This document shows, one piece after another, positions 12,302 to 28,293 of a DNA stretch of 64,000 nucleotides. The DNA is taken from NCBI RefSeq assembly GCF_963678975.1, contig NC_089282.1, positions 1,426,001-1,490,000 on the forward strand, read 5' to 3'. Source of the DNA: Dysidea avara (taxonomy: Eukaryota > Porifera > Demospongiae > Dictyoceratida > Dysideidae). Below the pieces are notes generated by a model, which was not told where the DNA came from, searched no databases, and saw only the letters and a program-made list of their open reading frames with translations. A program made the translations under genes and the position numbers. Numbering within the stretch: the first letter of the stretch is position 1; every line of letters begins with the position of its first letter.

Positions 12302-12465
12302 CATCGGCATTTGTTTCGAAGTCTAATAGTTTCGAGTGATTTATCATTATCCCGTATCCACTTTTGGACTGTTTTCTTTGAAGCAGTAGACTTCTTAGTC
12401 GCGGGAGCTAGTGACGAAGAAGGACGCTTACGACTGCCTTGGCTACCCGAGGAGCGGCCCGCCAT
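12302..12465 (-). CDS. hAT transposase, upstream exon
   Basis: An ATG at 12465 opens a frame whose product contains a Lys/Ser-rich head and KKTVQKWIRDNDKSLET, a start typical of KIAA1586/ZNF862-like hAT proteins. A GTGAGT donor follows at 12301. In this frame a stop lies just past the donor. The alternative frame at the same place reads DFETNADGESV, which looks more like the family, so either the exon is spliced here or one base has shifted. The CxxC part of the BED finger was not found between this exon and the main exon. TCACGTGC lies just upstream (12472-12479). Confidence 0.5.
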
Positions 12466-12842
12466 AGCATATCACGTGCACTATTAATTTAGAACCAGTA
12501 TAACTGATTAGTATATTTAGCGCCCTAAGAATTATTTACCTCGACTGCAGCTGAGAATGCAGGAGAAGGACGGGGGGAAGACGCACGATCACGTTGATAG
12601 CTGATAAAGGTAAATGTCATAAGTATAAATGTGAATATTCATGCAAAAAGATTGTCCGGATACTTTTTTCCGGATACTTAGTGCTTTACCCGGAAACGTC
12701 ACAAATTACCCGGAAATCCGCCGATTGCCGAACGTTATTTCGAGCACTGTAATAATACATGCACTGCACATGTTGCTTTAATTATCTGTTGTTTTAGTGA
12801 AGCATGTTATACTAGTGAAAAGATACCTTATGACAAATGTAA

Positions 12843-13760
12843 TTTGTTTGTTTGTTTGTTTGTTAATGCTTTATAGTACACACATACAAGCATGAGCTTA
12901 GGTACACACACAGATACAAGAATTGACAATACACATGGTGTACTAAAGGTCTGTAGGCTTGTTCCTACAGCCAAAAGTAGTAATTATAAAATAATAATAA
13001 AAGAACACATGATAAATTGTCTAAGACAGTGTGTAGTTAATCGAGAAATGATCAGTAACACACCGACTACAGGGACAGTGGTAGTGCAGTGTATGAGGGT
13101 TGAGGGGGTCAAAGTTATGAATGAAATGATTCCAGAAGTGGGACTTGACTCTGTTCCTGATAGTATCAATAGACAGATTAACGTCAATTAATGGAAGCGC
13201 ATTCCATAAGCGACAGATCCTTACAAAGTAAAAGTGTCGTTGCTTGTTAGTGGTGGAGGGATTGTGATGTAATTTGAAGCCTCCTGATCTGGCACTGGTA
13301 GAGAAGGAAATGAAATGGTGAATGTTGAAACTACTGGTTGGATTTTTGATAGATTTGATGAAAAACATGATGTCTGAAAGTTCAAAGGTGTACATTAATG
13401 GGAGAAGCTCTAGTTTGAGAAGTCTAGTTTTATAGTCGGAAATGTAATCGTTCAAAATATACTTTGTGGCTCGTCTCTGAAGATGTTCTAGGTTACTGAT
13501 GTCTTTCACTAAATATGGACGCCAGATAGGGGAGCAGTACATGAGCTGAGACCTGATTAGAGATACGTATAGCTTAACTTTAGTCAGTGGTGGTATAGAT
13601 GAACTGAAGGTTCTTCGTACAAGACCCAATGTCTTATAAACTTTACTTAAAATAATGTCATGATGAGTTTTCCATTCAAGATTTAGTATTTTCTGTACTA
13701 AGCTATGCGGTCCATGCATACTTACCAATGTACTTATAAATCAATGGTCTGTATCCCATT
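12843..13760 (-). mobile_element. 5'-truncated LINE (CR1/L2-type), 3' end
   Basis: On the minus strand a 235-codon frame (13728 to 13021) gives the C-terminal part of a non-LTR reverse transcriptase: KTLGLVRRTF, LYVSLIRSQLMYCSPIW, LEHLQRRATKYIL, RICRLWNALP, and a C-terminal Cys pair (CPCSRC). The element ends in a (CAAA)n tail at 12843-12863, as in CR1/L2-like elements. The palm and endonuclease are missing, so it is a dead-on-arrival 5' truncation. Confidence 0.8.
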
Positions 13761-14839
13761 AAGAATAAGTGACAGGTTGTTTGTAACTACATTCCAACAA
13801 GCATTGTTTATGCAATAGTTGTAAGGCAGTAAAGTAATGGCACATGTTAAAAAAATTGCCTGAATTTTGTCACATTTGACATTCCATACTACCTGCCAGC
13901 CAGATGTAATCCAAAAAGTGAAACAATGCTTGAATGCTAGAACTGTTAACTTTAGAGTTGCTCTCTACATATATTCTAGGAGTTTAGTTAGGAGATTTTT
14001 GTCTGCATGCATTGCACTGTGGATGATGTATGACAGCACACAACAGCTCCTAAATGACCAACTAACAATACTTTGCTTAGTGTTAAAAATCACTTTGATG
14101 TGTATTTTTAGCTGCCGTGCAATGGTGACGCAAAAGTACATGCAGACAGATGAACAGGCAGCTTTTTCAGCTATGCATGTATAATTATACAGAGTCGTGC
14201 TTGTGTATCCATTATTTATTGTCTTATTACTACTTTATTTATTGTAAAATAATATTCATATGTACAAGAATTTCTTAGGAAATGCTGATAATGTGGCGTT
14301 TGCTTATCAGAACTGAATAAACATTTGCATTCTATGTTATTACATAACTGCTATTTAAAATATAATATTCAATGGTATAATCATGAGCCCAAAATCTGGT
14401 TCTCTGTTGTCTCCATAACTTGAGGGATTTAACATTCATGAGTGTAACTGTTTTCTTTGTACATATAAACCTGTGTGATAATAGACGACCATGCATGAGT
14501 GAATGCATGACTAATAATGATCTTGTGCTTGTGCAGTACAAGAGAGGTTAGCCCCTACCCAGTACAGAAACGATTATATAAAACAGACATACTTCATAAT
14601 TTTGTGACACTCCAAGTACAACAAAAATTTCCTATTGTACTACACATATAATATCACTTGTTTAATGTAATCCATTCAGATATTATGATACTGTGCAAAT
14701 CAATGCCATTCATATTTCTGGTATAGCTGATAATAGAATACTGATTGCTGACATCAGCTAGCCCAGTCTGATTGTTATATAATTATCAAGACTATGTGTA
14801 TTTCATTGTTATGATATTAGCATTTATTACCACCTCTAG
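13761..14839. other. Non-coding stretch before Galpha exon 3
   Basis: No gene is recognised; only short frames without motifs are present. The last 20 bases before 14840 (ttattaccacctctag) are the polypyrimidine tract and acceptor shared by the copy 3/6/8 subgroup. Confidence 0.4.
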
Positions 14840-15027
14840 GTCCTAAAGGAAACCACCTCAGTGCTCAAGAGTTTATACATAGCATGTTCATGAGAGGAAT
14901 CCCTCCAGAGATAAGGGATCGCTGTTACTCCCACTTCACTTGTGCTACTGATACTGAGAATATCAAGAAAGTTTTTGATGATGTGAGGACCACCATTCTG
15001 ACAGAGAATGTCAGTGATGGATTGTAA
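14840..15027 (+). CDS. Galpha 3'-terminal exon, copy 3
   Basis: The acceptor is ttaccacctctag ending at 14839. The exon enters in phase 1 and has 61 codons to TAA, the shortest tail of the set. Motifs are GPKGNHLSAQEFIHSMF, RGIPPEIRDRCYS, HFTCATDTENIKKVF (intact TCAT loop) and the terminal residues ENVSDGL. It belongs to the IPPEIRDRCY subgroup with copies 4, 6 and 8. Two AATAAA signals follow at 15066-15071 and 15093-15098, so it has the clearest polyadenylation context of the eight. Confidence 0.88.
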
Positions 15028-16575
15028 ATATAACAGTACTGCAAGGACAGACTTTGACATGACATAATAAAACATTTGAATTATGTTATTCCAATAAAAT
15101 AGCTTATTTGGCTGATTAATATCCAAACAGTGTAGTATGCAACATTAGTTCAAAGACTGTGTATAGTATATAATAATATACAATTGGTTCTTGGTCAAAT
15201 GCTTAGCAGCAGTGTATATACGTTTTAAACAATTTGTGCAGCACATAAACAACGTGCATTCAACGTCTACTACTGGCCATTGCCTATATTTGAAAAGTAG
15301 TCAAATAGTCAAATTGGTGGTAGTATTCTGCATGGTAGAACAGCTTGAGTAAACATAGCATAGGTACGTGACTTTTCAAGCTTCTTGTAGTATTATTATA
15401 GATATAGTATTTTCCAAAATGTGTAAACCTCACACATACAATTACTAACTACTTTATAATAATAAGTAACAGTTGCTACAGATTGTGAGTTATATATTTT
15501 GTTGGTTGAAAGGTGTTTTGTGTAGTGTAATTCCAGTTCTAGAACTGGAACCGGAACAGTAATTCTGTTCATTTCCTTAATACTAGAACTAGAACTAGAA
15601 CTATATATACTGGAACTAATACTGGAACTGGAATTGGACATAAAATAATTTTTTATCACTTAAGAAAGCAAATATGAATATCATTAGATGCCCTTTACGA
15701 GACCAGAGTTTGCATGAAAGTAACTGAGTAATGTTTAATAGAATAGTATGATGTAACATGTAGATGAGGCTATATATGATCACTGGGCTGGACTGATGGG
15801 CACACACTTGGGCTTGGAAATTGTTGTGTATTCATTCTGCTTCCTAGTCAGGCATTCCTAGTCAGGCATTTAACGTCCATACATGCTTTGTTGATGTTGC
15901 ACACATAGCTGCGTTGCTGCAAAAAGGATAAAGCTATACAACTGTATAATAAGGTCACCTGCCTGAAAATTCACTAATGTGTTATTTGTGTACAGAGTGA
16001 CCTGTCTAATTTAGCCATGGTCACTGTGTAATAAGGTCACTACGGTCACTGTGTAATAAGGTCACCTGATCTAAACTAACAAACTCCAAATGTGTCATTT
16101 GAAAATGACCTCATAATGTAGCAACGAGTCATAATGTACACCTGCCACCATGAAAATTCTCTAATGTGTCATTTGTGTGCAAAGTTACCAAACAATTGTT
16201 GCTCCATTTTTTATGTTTTCAGTTCATATTTCAGGAAACTGAGACACCATTAACCGCATGCTGTTTCTCAGTATGTCCTGACATTTCAGTGCATGCTCAA
16301 GGAAGCAACAGTAGTGGCATTTCAATGTCATTATACAATTGCAAGTAATTCTATGCACATTCTGATGTATAGCAGACAAATATGTATGAAAGCTTTAGAC
16401 AGCAGTTACTACAATTATTACCAAACTGTGTACATGGTTAAATTGAGAATCATGTGACTATAATAAGGATATATAGTTGTGGATGAAAGGTTAAACATTC
16501 TCAATTAAGCTGTGCTGAGAATATAGCCATTACCTGTGATAGATAGTATCTATTATAATTTATTACTACTTGTAG
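15028..16575. other. Spacer between Galpha exons 3 and 4
   Basis: It holds a simple-repeat patch of GAACTA/GAACTG units at about 15530-15640 and a locally duplicated phrase containing TAATAAGGTCAC (about 15949-16070). No coding exon was recognised. Confidence 0.4.
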
Positions 16576-16781
16576 GTCCTAAGGGAGACCATCTCAGTGC
16601 TCGGGAGTTTATACACGACATGTTCATGAGAGGAATTCCTCCTGAGATGAAGGATCGTTGCTTTTTCCACTTCACTTGTGCCACTGACACTGAGAATATC
16701 AAGAGAGTCTTTGAGGATGTGAGGAAGGTTATCATGGCAAACAATGTCGGCGATGGAGTAGGAACTCTAGAAACAGCCTAG
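16576..16781 (+). CDS. Galpha 3'-terminal exon, copy 4
   Basis: The acceptor is ttactacttgtag ending at 16575. The phase 1 exon has 67 codons to TAG. Motifs are GPKGDHLSAREFIHDMF, RGIPPEMKDRCFF, HFTCATDTENIKRVF (intact loop), then an extended tail NNVGDGVGTLETA. It has the longest C-terminus of the group, running several residues past the end of copy 3. The body is nearly identical to copies 3 and 6. Confidence 0.88.
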
Positions 16782-21284
<4,503 letters not shown>

Positions 21285-21428
21285 TGCGTTGTTCACGTGC
21301 GGTGATTTAACAAGCGCGATTATTTTGTCACGTGAGGACGTCTAGTTGCCATGGCGCTAGTATTATCGTAAGAAAACCAGCCGCTTTTGCCGAGCCTACA
21401 GCAGAAACAGCCGTGGATGAGGTAAGTA
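21285..21428 (+). promoter_or_regulatory. Promoter-like GC-rich patch with two donor sites
   Basis: A locally CpG-rich segment in AT-rich DNA. It has CCAAT near 21275, TCACGTGC at 21293-21300 and TCACGTGA at 21328-21335. An ATGG lies just downstream (about 21351). Two splice-donor-like sequences on the + strand follow: GTAAGA near 21369 and GTAAGT near 21422. It resembles the promoter regions of the genes on the right of the window. It could drive an alternative or non-coding first exon inside the Galpha array. The peptide after the ATG is too short to identify. Confidence 0.35.
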
Positions 21429-21460
21429 ATCTGAGTGTAATGTGAAATAGAGTCTAAAGC

Positions 21461-21599
21461 AGTTATACGGGCACAATGTGGAGTCTATGAAATTTATAAA
21501 CCCTCAGGCCCTTAGTAGCGCCCTCGCTTCGCTCGTGCGCTACAGCCCGGGCCTTCGGGTTTATAAATTTCATAGACTCCACATTGTGCCCGTATAACT
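21461..21599. repeat. Foldback with perfect 43-bp arms
   Basis: The left arm 21461-21503 and the right arm 21557-21599 are exact reverse complements (starting AGTTATACGGGCACAATGTG). The 53-bp loop is GC-rich and itself palindromic (GTAGCGC … GCGCTAC around CTCGCTTCGCTCG). Perfect arms imply recent origin or correction between the arms. Confidence 0.9.
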
Positions 21600-21832
21600 A
21601 TTATATAAACAGCTGATAGTAATTATAAATTGCCCTTAGAAGTCGTGTTGTTATATGAACTGAGTGACAAGTCAGGCTTTGTAGCTGCTTATAGCACTTG
21701 CCTATAGCTAATTTGCAAGATGTCTAGAATCAAGTCACCACCCCGCCTATATAGGCTTTTCTCATTAAATATATATTCATGTCACAAAGTGAAGATTCTG
21801 ACTCCCTGGTGCACGGGTTTAACCTACCAGTA

Positions 21833-22022
21833 GTACTGATCCCCAGTGGGGTATATATAGTACTGATCCCTGGTGGGGTATATATAGTACTGATCCCTGG
21901 TGGGGTATATATAGTACTGATCCCCGGTGGGGTATATATAGTACTGATCCCTGGTGGGGTATATATAGTACTGATCCCTGGTGGGGTATATATAGTACTG
22001 ATCCCTGGTGGGGTATATATAG
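21833..22022 (+). repeat. 27-bp minisatellite, 7 copies
   Basis: Seven tandem copies of a 27-bp unit containing GTACTGATCCCTGGTGGGGT and a TATATATA end. Copies differ mainly in the CCAG/CTGG/CCGG core. Because 27 is a multiple of 3, both strands stay open and give repeat peptides (VLIPGGVYI on +). There are no unique spacers, so it is not a CRISPR-like array. It ends 110 bp before Galpha exon 5. Confidence 0.95.
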
Positions 22023-22132
22023 TTCAAGGAAAACAATACAAAGAGGCAAAATAATAGTACAATAACTCTAATATAACTGTGTATGTTGCTATCGGATGGA
22101 TAACCGTTTGATGGTTTTATTTCTACCTGTAG

Positions 22133-22326
22133 GTCCTAAGGGAGATCGCTTCAGTGCTCAAGTGTTTATGCATAACATGTTCATGGGAGGAATTCCTCCA
22201 GAGAAAGTTGGCCAGTTCTTCCCTCACTTCACTTGTGCTACAGTTACTCAGAATATTAAGAAGGTCTTTGATGGTGTTAGGAACACCATCATGGTGGAGT
22301 ACATGACTGGCCTTGGAACAGTGTAA
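22133..22326 (+). CDS. Galpha 3'-terminal exon, copy 5
   Basis: The acceptor is ttctacctgtag ending at 22132. The phase 1 exon has 63 codons to TAA. Motifs are GPKGDRFSAQVFMHNMF, GGIPPEKVGQFFP, HFTCATVTQNIKKVF and the tail EYMTGLGTV. The loop keeps TCAT but the following Asp is Val, and the usual MRGIPPE is MGGIPPE. It is closest to copy 2, including the shared GTV end, so these two are probably the products of one duplication. Confidence 0.87.
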
Positions 22327-22499
22327 CTAAATTGGACAGGACAGGATTAACATTTCATATTATATTATGCTACTTGTTATTTCAAAATTAAGAGTAGAAT
22401 CAATTGTATATCGCAGTGAAGCTATATACTTAAAGGACTTGGTGTTTAATTATCACCTTTGCCAAAAAAGAAGAGTTTATTGCAAACAGCAAATGCAGC

Positions 22500-22870
22500 C
22501 TGGGCCGCCCACAGGGGGGGGGGGGGGGGGGGGGAGGCAACTGGGGCATTTTTCCCCGGGCCCCAGCCTGAAAGGGGCCCCAGGAGGCCCTTGAAGGCCC
22601 CCCGAATACCTGTTTAAAAGGTCGATATACTCTAATAGAACAGTCAGATCTAAATACTCTAATAAAGCAGTCACAGTATTCTTCAGAGGAGCAGTATAGC
22701 AGGCTTATAGATAAGGAGGTATGGTTGGTGATGGGTAGTTAATGTCATTGTCAGCAGGTTGTGACCTTTTTTTTTTTTTTTTTTTTTTTTGGTCTTCAAC
22801 TTACAGCTTGGGTGAAGGGCCCCACTTTAACTCTTTGCCCTGGGCCCCTTAATTTCTCTGGGCGGCCCTG
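22500..22870. mobile_element. hAT-type MITE (GGGCCGCCC ends)
   Basis: The ends read CTGGGCCGCCCA and, mirrored, CAGGGCCGCCCA. They are flanked by an exact 8-bp duplication, AATGCAGC (22492-22499 and 22871-22878). The interior includes a G homopolymer (about 22515-22534), a T homopolymer (about 22768-22790), the dispersed TACTCTAATAGA motif, and a TGACC…GGTCTTCAACTT block shared with the MITE at 28800. Confidence 0.85.
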
Positions 22871-22878
22871 AATGCAGC

Positions 22879-23995
22879 AACTAAACACTAAATGCACAAC
22901 ACTGCTCCTTTGTCCTCTATCAAACAAATAAAAAATTAAACATCACTAGCCAAAATGCCACATCAATAATATTATGCAGGCTGTGTATAAGGCCAATTGT
23001 ATCAAAGTCTTTCACTTGGATAGAGGACAATTATATCACAGCAGTCATAGAATATCTTATTTGATACACTCATACTCCTGCTGTGATATCACTAAGTTGT
23101 ATGACACAAGTATCATACCCTATACCTCAGATAGTAGCTATGCTGTCTAATACAGTTTTGGCATGCTCACATGATTCTTGTAAAATCATTCACTGTATCT
23201 AAGTCAGATAGCAATGTGACTGTTAATTAAATCTGAATAGTGTATGCAATCAAATATACACAAGCAATTACGGCTTATGCTGTTTAATTGTGGGAGGAGT
23301 TCTAAATTCTGGATTTTGCCAATGTAAATTGTGCAAATTTTTTGGGGAGTCTGGGATTTTTTTTTGCATTTGACACGGTTTTAATGTCAATATTCACAGG
23401 TTATCAGTCTTCCATATCCCTAGAAGAATGCAGATTAAAACAAAGAAGTATTGGGGAAATAAATTTGATAGTTCAGTATATATGCTCAATGCAAAAATCA
23501 GTATTATGTTTACAAAACCTACGATGGTTTTCATGGAGTAAATAACTCTCTCAACAACTCTTATTATTGCTGTGTTAGGAATAGCTTATATAACACTGTG
23601 TATATAACATACTCTCTATATACTACAAAGGCAATTACAATAATATGTTTACACATGTATATGTACATGTGATATTGTAAATATTCTGGCAAAGCAATGT
23701 TGACTGTACATGTGAGAATATGACTTTCTGTATACGGCTGTCAGCTACACTTAAAGCCTCTATTTGTACACATTGTTGTTGTCAATGCATATTACAAAAG
23801 TATACGCTAGTTATGTAGCTACACTAAAAGTAGATAGAGCTCTGCCACCCACAATATAAGTATTTGCCTATCCACTTGACCATGCATGATTAATTGTACA
23901 GTTCTGATTACCTAATATGGCATGCAGTACAGCGTATAGTATTTATACACTGTTTGTGTTGCTGATATCTAATGACAGGCTGTTACCACCTCTAG
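22879..23995. other. Non-coding stretch before Galpha exon 6
   Basis: No gene is recognised. A short palindromic run is built of GTACATGT/ACATGTAC-like words near 23645-23710. The last bases carry the ttaccacctctag acceptor context of exon 6. Confidence 0.35.
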
Positions 23996-24192
23996 GACCA
24001 AGGGGAGACCACCTCAGTGCTCAAGGATTTATACATGACATGTTCATGAGAGGAATTCCTCCAGAGATAAGGGATCGCTGTTACTGTCACTTCACTTGTG
24101 CCACTGATACTGAGAATATCATGAGAGTTTTTGATGATGTGAAGAACAATACCTTGTCAAGTCACATTGATGAGTTTAGTGGAACAATGTAA
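23996..24192 (+). CDS. Galpha 3'-terminal exon, copy 6
   Basis: The acceptor is ttaccacctctag ending at 23995. The exon enters in phase 1 as G|GA CCA, so the upstream exon must supply G to keep glycine. It has 64 codons to TAA. Motifs are GPRGDHLSAQGFIHDMF, RGIPPEIRDRCYC, HFTCATDTENIMRVF and the tail SSHIDEFSGTM. The body is nearly the same as copies 3, 4 and 8 but the tail is unrelated. An ATTAAA signal lies near 24243. Confidence 0.88.
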
Positions 24193-25042
24193 CTGAAATA
24201 GACAGTATAGCTATATGGACATTTTATTGCTTTATGCTAAAATTAAACATTATTATATAGTGTTGGCTGCAATATAAAATCCAAAGTTCACTGTGCATGG
24301 ATGGTGATTGTTTCATGTGTATTAAATAGGCAACACAATCAGAAGTTTGCTTTTAACCTCCTTATAAGTACAATTCTATAAATGCATCCCTGCATTAGCC
24401 TTGTAGCTGTACAGAAACACTATAGAGCTCAGTCGATCACTACTACATTAATATGGAATTAGCTCACTTAAAGCTGCTGTCGTTATAGTTGTATACTCAG
24501 AATGACATACTAACGTACGTACATACTTACGAGCTACTGTATAATTTTACCTATGCAATGGAACGTCTTTTAAAGAACTTTCAATCTGACAATGTACATT
24601 TAACTCTTCTATCTATAAAGGACAGATTTTTGAAGTCCCTATAGACCTTTATACCAATACAATTTACCTCTGGAAATATATCATCATGGTCCCAAAGTAT
24701 TTATGTATTATAAAGCCAGAAGTTCCACTGTGTGTAGAAATTCATGCAGTACTTATTGAACTTAAATGATTATTGTATTTAAAGTACTATGCATAACCAA
24801 TTGCAATCATACTATCATGATTGAAACTAAAACTGCATGTACATGTAGGGTTTACTGTTTCAATAAGCTGCAAGTGTATGATATAAACTTTAAATTTCAA
24901 CTTAAAAGTGTATGCCTACAACTGATTGGATATTCAAACCATATAGTTGTTTGTCAGTGCAGTATTAGCAAAAATGTAGAATTTCTGTGTCATTGCAAGA
25001 ACAATGACAATAAAATTGATGATATAATATGGATGTATCCAT
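24193..25042. other. Non-coding stretch after Galpha exon 6
   Basis: AT-rich DNA without recognisable coding exons or element ends. Confidence 0.35.
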
Positions 25043-25647
<605 letters not shown>

Positions 25648-25838
25648 GTCCTAGAGGAGACCATTTCAGTGCCCAAGGGTTTATGTGTGACATGTTCATG
25701 AGAAGAATTCCTCCAGAGAAAGCACATCAGTTCTACCACCACTTTACTTGTGCTACTGATACTCACAACATCAAGAGAGTGTTTGATGATGTGAGGAGCA
25801 CTGTTATGGCGAAGTACTGCTCTAATGTACTGCAGTGA
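25648..25838 (+). CDS. Galpha 3'-terminal exon, copy 7 (altered acceptor)
   Basis: A 62-codon open exon to TGA: GPRGDHFSAQGFMCDMF, RRIPPEKAHQFYH, HFTCATDTHNIKRVF, tail AKYCSNVLQ. At the position of the acceptor every other copy has AG, but here the sequence is cctgtCG. The usual site is therefore lost. An in-frame AG nine bases into the exon (ctagag|GAGACC) would restore phase 1 while dropping three residues. The coding frame and TCAT loop are intact, so the acceptor loss is either recent or compensated by the shifted site. Confidence 0.8.
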
Positions 25839-26805
25839 AATGCAACATGCAGCACTGGACAGAAACTGACAAACTACTGTACTTACATTATTGTATCTTA
25901 TTATATGCAAGTAGCTAAAATGAATGACATCTTATGTATAATTATGCAAACAAAGAGATCTTATACAATATCGATATAAGGGTTTTAGATATTTATATAT
26001 AAATATCTAAAACCCTTAAATCGATTTTATATAGTTGCAGATCCATGGTACCACAACTGCTTTCCTCGTGTAAATAGGGAGGCTTGTCTTCATGTGTCTC
26101 CCACTGTGTGGTAGTACAGTTGTATAGCAATGTAGCCATGGGTGGCTGCAGTGCAGTGAGGCCAGCTCACTGTGTACCTTGAAATCCCACACAATTTGCC
26201 TATTGGTAACAAGGCCATTGCTTCAGTGACCATCAGCAAAAAAATTTTATATAATTATACATTTGTATAATCCTTAAACCAAATGTGATCATGTGAGCCA
26301 CCAATATGTTATGACATTAATAGGTAGTAACTATATAGTAGGATACATGCGTCACCGACATATTGTACGGTTTTGTTAATCATGCATATTGAAGGATGGA
26401 AGAACTGCATGTCTAATAAGCTTAGTACCTTCAGCAGACCGGCTTAAGTAATACACTAAATGTAGTAATCTCATATATTAACGAAATTAGCGTGTACAAA
26501 ATTAGCGATTTTATTAGTTCATGAATTGATGCAACCATTTTAGTGTATTTAAAAAACAACACTAAAATCGCTAAATTTAGTCAAGTCAGCTTATTAAGGT
26601 AATCGATTGCAACACTATGTCCATGTTGTAAAGCTAATTATAATTGCAAACATTTATACATAATGAGTACAAGGAAAATAAGAATTTTAAGTTTGATTAG
26701 GGATCACAGCCATAAAAATAACGAAACAAGTAAGAAATACTAGTGGACATTTAATCCTTAATTCATAGTCTATACCCATGACTGAATTAGAGATTAAATA
26801 TACTA
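25839..26805. other. Non-coding stretch with palindromes
   Basis: It contains a perfect 40-bp palindrome (25978-26017, half-site AAGGGTTTTAGATATTTATA). It also holds a looser hairpin at about 26500-26580 with arms containing TTAGCGATTTTA and TAAAATCGCTAAATTT. No gene was recognised. Confidence 0.55.
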
Positions 26806-27043
26806 CACTGCTTGAAGTTTCTTAGTTTACTAGAGTGGTATGTCCCCCAGTATATGGAACAGTTAATTGTTTGTTATTTTAGTAATTTTTCAGTAAACCC
26901 GCATCCACTGATGTTTTACTGAGAGTTTAAAACTTAGTAAAACAATTATGTTCCATATACTTAAAGTTACTGACATTTTACTATCAGTGTAACTACAGTA
27001 AAGCAGCTTAACAAATTAGTAAACTAAGAACCTTCAAGCAGTG
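26806..27043. mobile_element. MITE, PIF/Harbinger-like (CTA duplication)
   Basis: The terminal inverted repeats are about 25 bp (CACTGCTTGAAG…CTTAGTTTACTA and its mirror). They are flanked by CTA at 26803-26805 and 27044-27046, the 3-bp duplication typical of PIF/Harbinger elements. It is 238 bp long and non-coding. Confidence 0.65.
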
Positions 27044-27954
27044 CTACCGGTAGTAGCTATATCTGCAGGTGTAGGTGACATCCCTTAATTGTTTCACTAT
27101 AGCTAGTATACTTTTTATGGCTATGGTCCTCTAATTTTTCCTTCCACTTGTTTACTTTTTTGTATGTATATAATATTATTATGACTGACTGGTGAACCAG
27201 TGCACAGTGGCATAGGTACCATTGAGGCAACCGAGGTAGTAATTGAGTTTGAATGAAGAGAATTTTGTTCATGCTACTCTAATCTCTAATAGAGCAATCA
27301 GGGAGGTTTTTATAATGTCTGGCTACACCACTGAGTGCAGAAAAGAATGGCACTAACTTAAATGTTTTCATCTGAATGTGTGCCCCAACTATCAATTACT
27401 GCAAAAGTGAAGAAGCCATTACAGCTATGCTCAGCCAGTTATTACAAATGAAGAACATTATACAAGAAACACCTCTGCAATCAATCCAGTCACCAGACAA
27501 TTTCTAATACAAATGTAAGGAAGCCATCATACACTAACTACCTTGAATCATATAATATACAAAATCACAGACTTACCTTTGTGCTCCATTTCTTCTCACT
27601 GACAGTACTATATATGTACGGTTGATACCAAAAGGCACCTGTCAGACTGAAGTGATGTGTAACAGTGAAAAAATCAAGTCTGTAGCCTTGGGTGTTATTG
27701 AGTTATGCTTGTCTGAAGACATCAAGTAGGCAGGTCATTTGGTATTAAAAAATGTTTTAAAAATCTGTAGCAACTTACTGGAAGTGTTTTTGGCCACTCA
27801 AAAGACACTTTTGGGCTTGGTTCTACCTAACCAAAACTGCCAAGGTGCTATGATGAAGGTATATTGTGTGGTTAGGTTCTGGTTAATTCTTTTGTGAGAA
27901 AGTGCAACCTCTGTGATCTCTAATATACAGTACTGCCATGATAAGCACAATTGG
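27044..27954. other. Non-coding stretch with no recognised gene
   Basis: Only short frames without motifs are present. The dispersed CTCTAATAGAGCA motif occurs near 27275-27295. Confidence 0.35.
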
Positions 27955-28293
27955 TATTAGTCCAGTGCCTAAGCCACAAAACCGTCCACTTTTTGATAAA
28001 AGTACCAAATTTCTTATGGGGTTTGTAGCACGTGTACTAAGTGATTTTAGAAGGGAGGCATGTAAAAAGTCCTTTGGAATTCTATATTTTGGGCCTTGAC
28101 AACAAAACTATCTGTTTACATGGAAAACAATCAAGTTTAAAGGCTGGATCTAGTATTAGACCAGTACAAAGCCTGTAGCTGCGACATGATAGCCCATTAA
28201 AATGTCACATGAAACAAATTGTTTTCTCAGCCTGGTGGTAAACAAAACGACTGAAAACACTATTTGTATTAAAGTTTTGCATTTCCAATACAC

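Larger units (their letters stand above)
6980..12749 (-). mobile_element. hAT DNA transposon, 5.8 kb, with nested insertion
   Basis: The ends are inverted repeats beginning CAGTGCTCGAAA (left end 6980; right end mirrored to 12749). Inside the ends are subterminal TCCGGATAC and CCGGAAA motifs. On the minus strand it carries an upstream coding exon (12302-12465) and a long transposase exon (7506-9536). These are separated by a 2.7 kb TIR-flanked insertion (9542-12286). I could not find an exact 8-bp target duplication: the flanks are ATTATAGG and TAATAATA. It sits in the gap between Galpha exons 2 and 3 and accounts for most of that gap's size. Confidence 0.85.

Noticed and set aside
21779-22054. 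Repeat-protein frames over the 27-bp minisatellite, and a possible CRISPR-like array
   Set aside because: The unit is a multiple of three, so frames stay open by chance. Copies are head-to-tail without unique spacers, and the DNA is eukaryotic.
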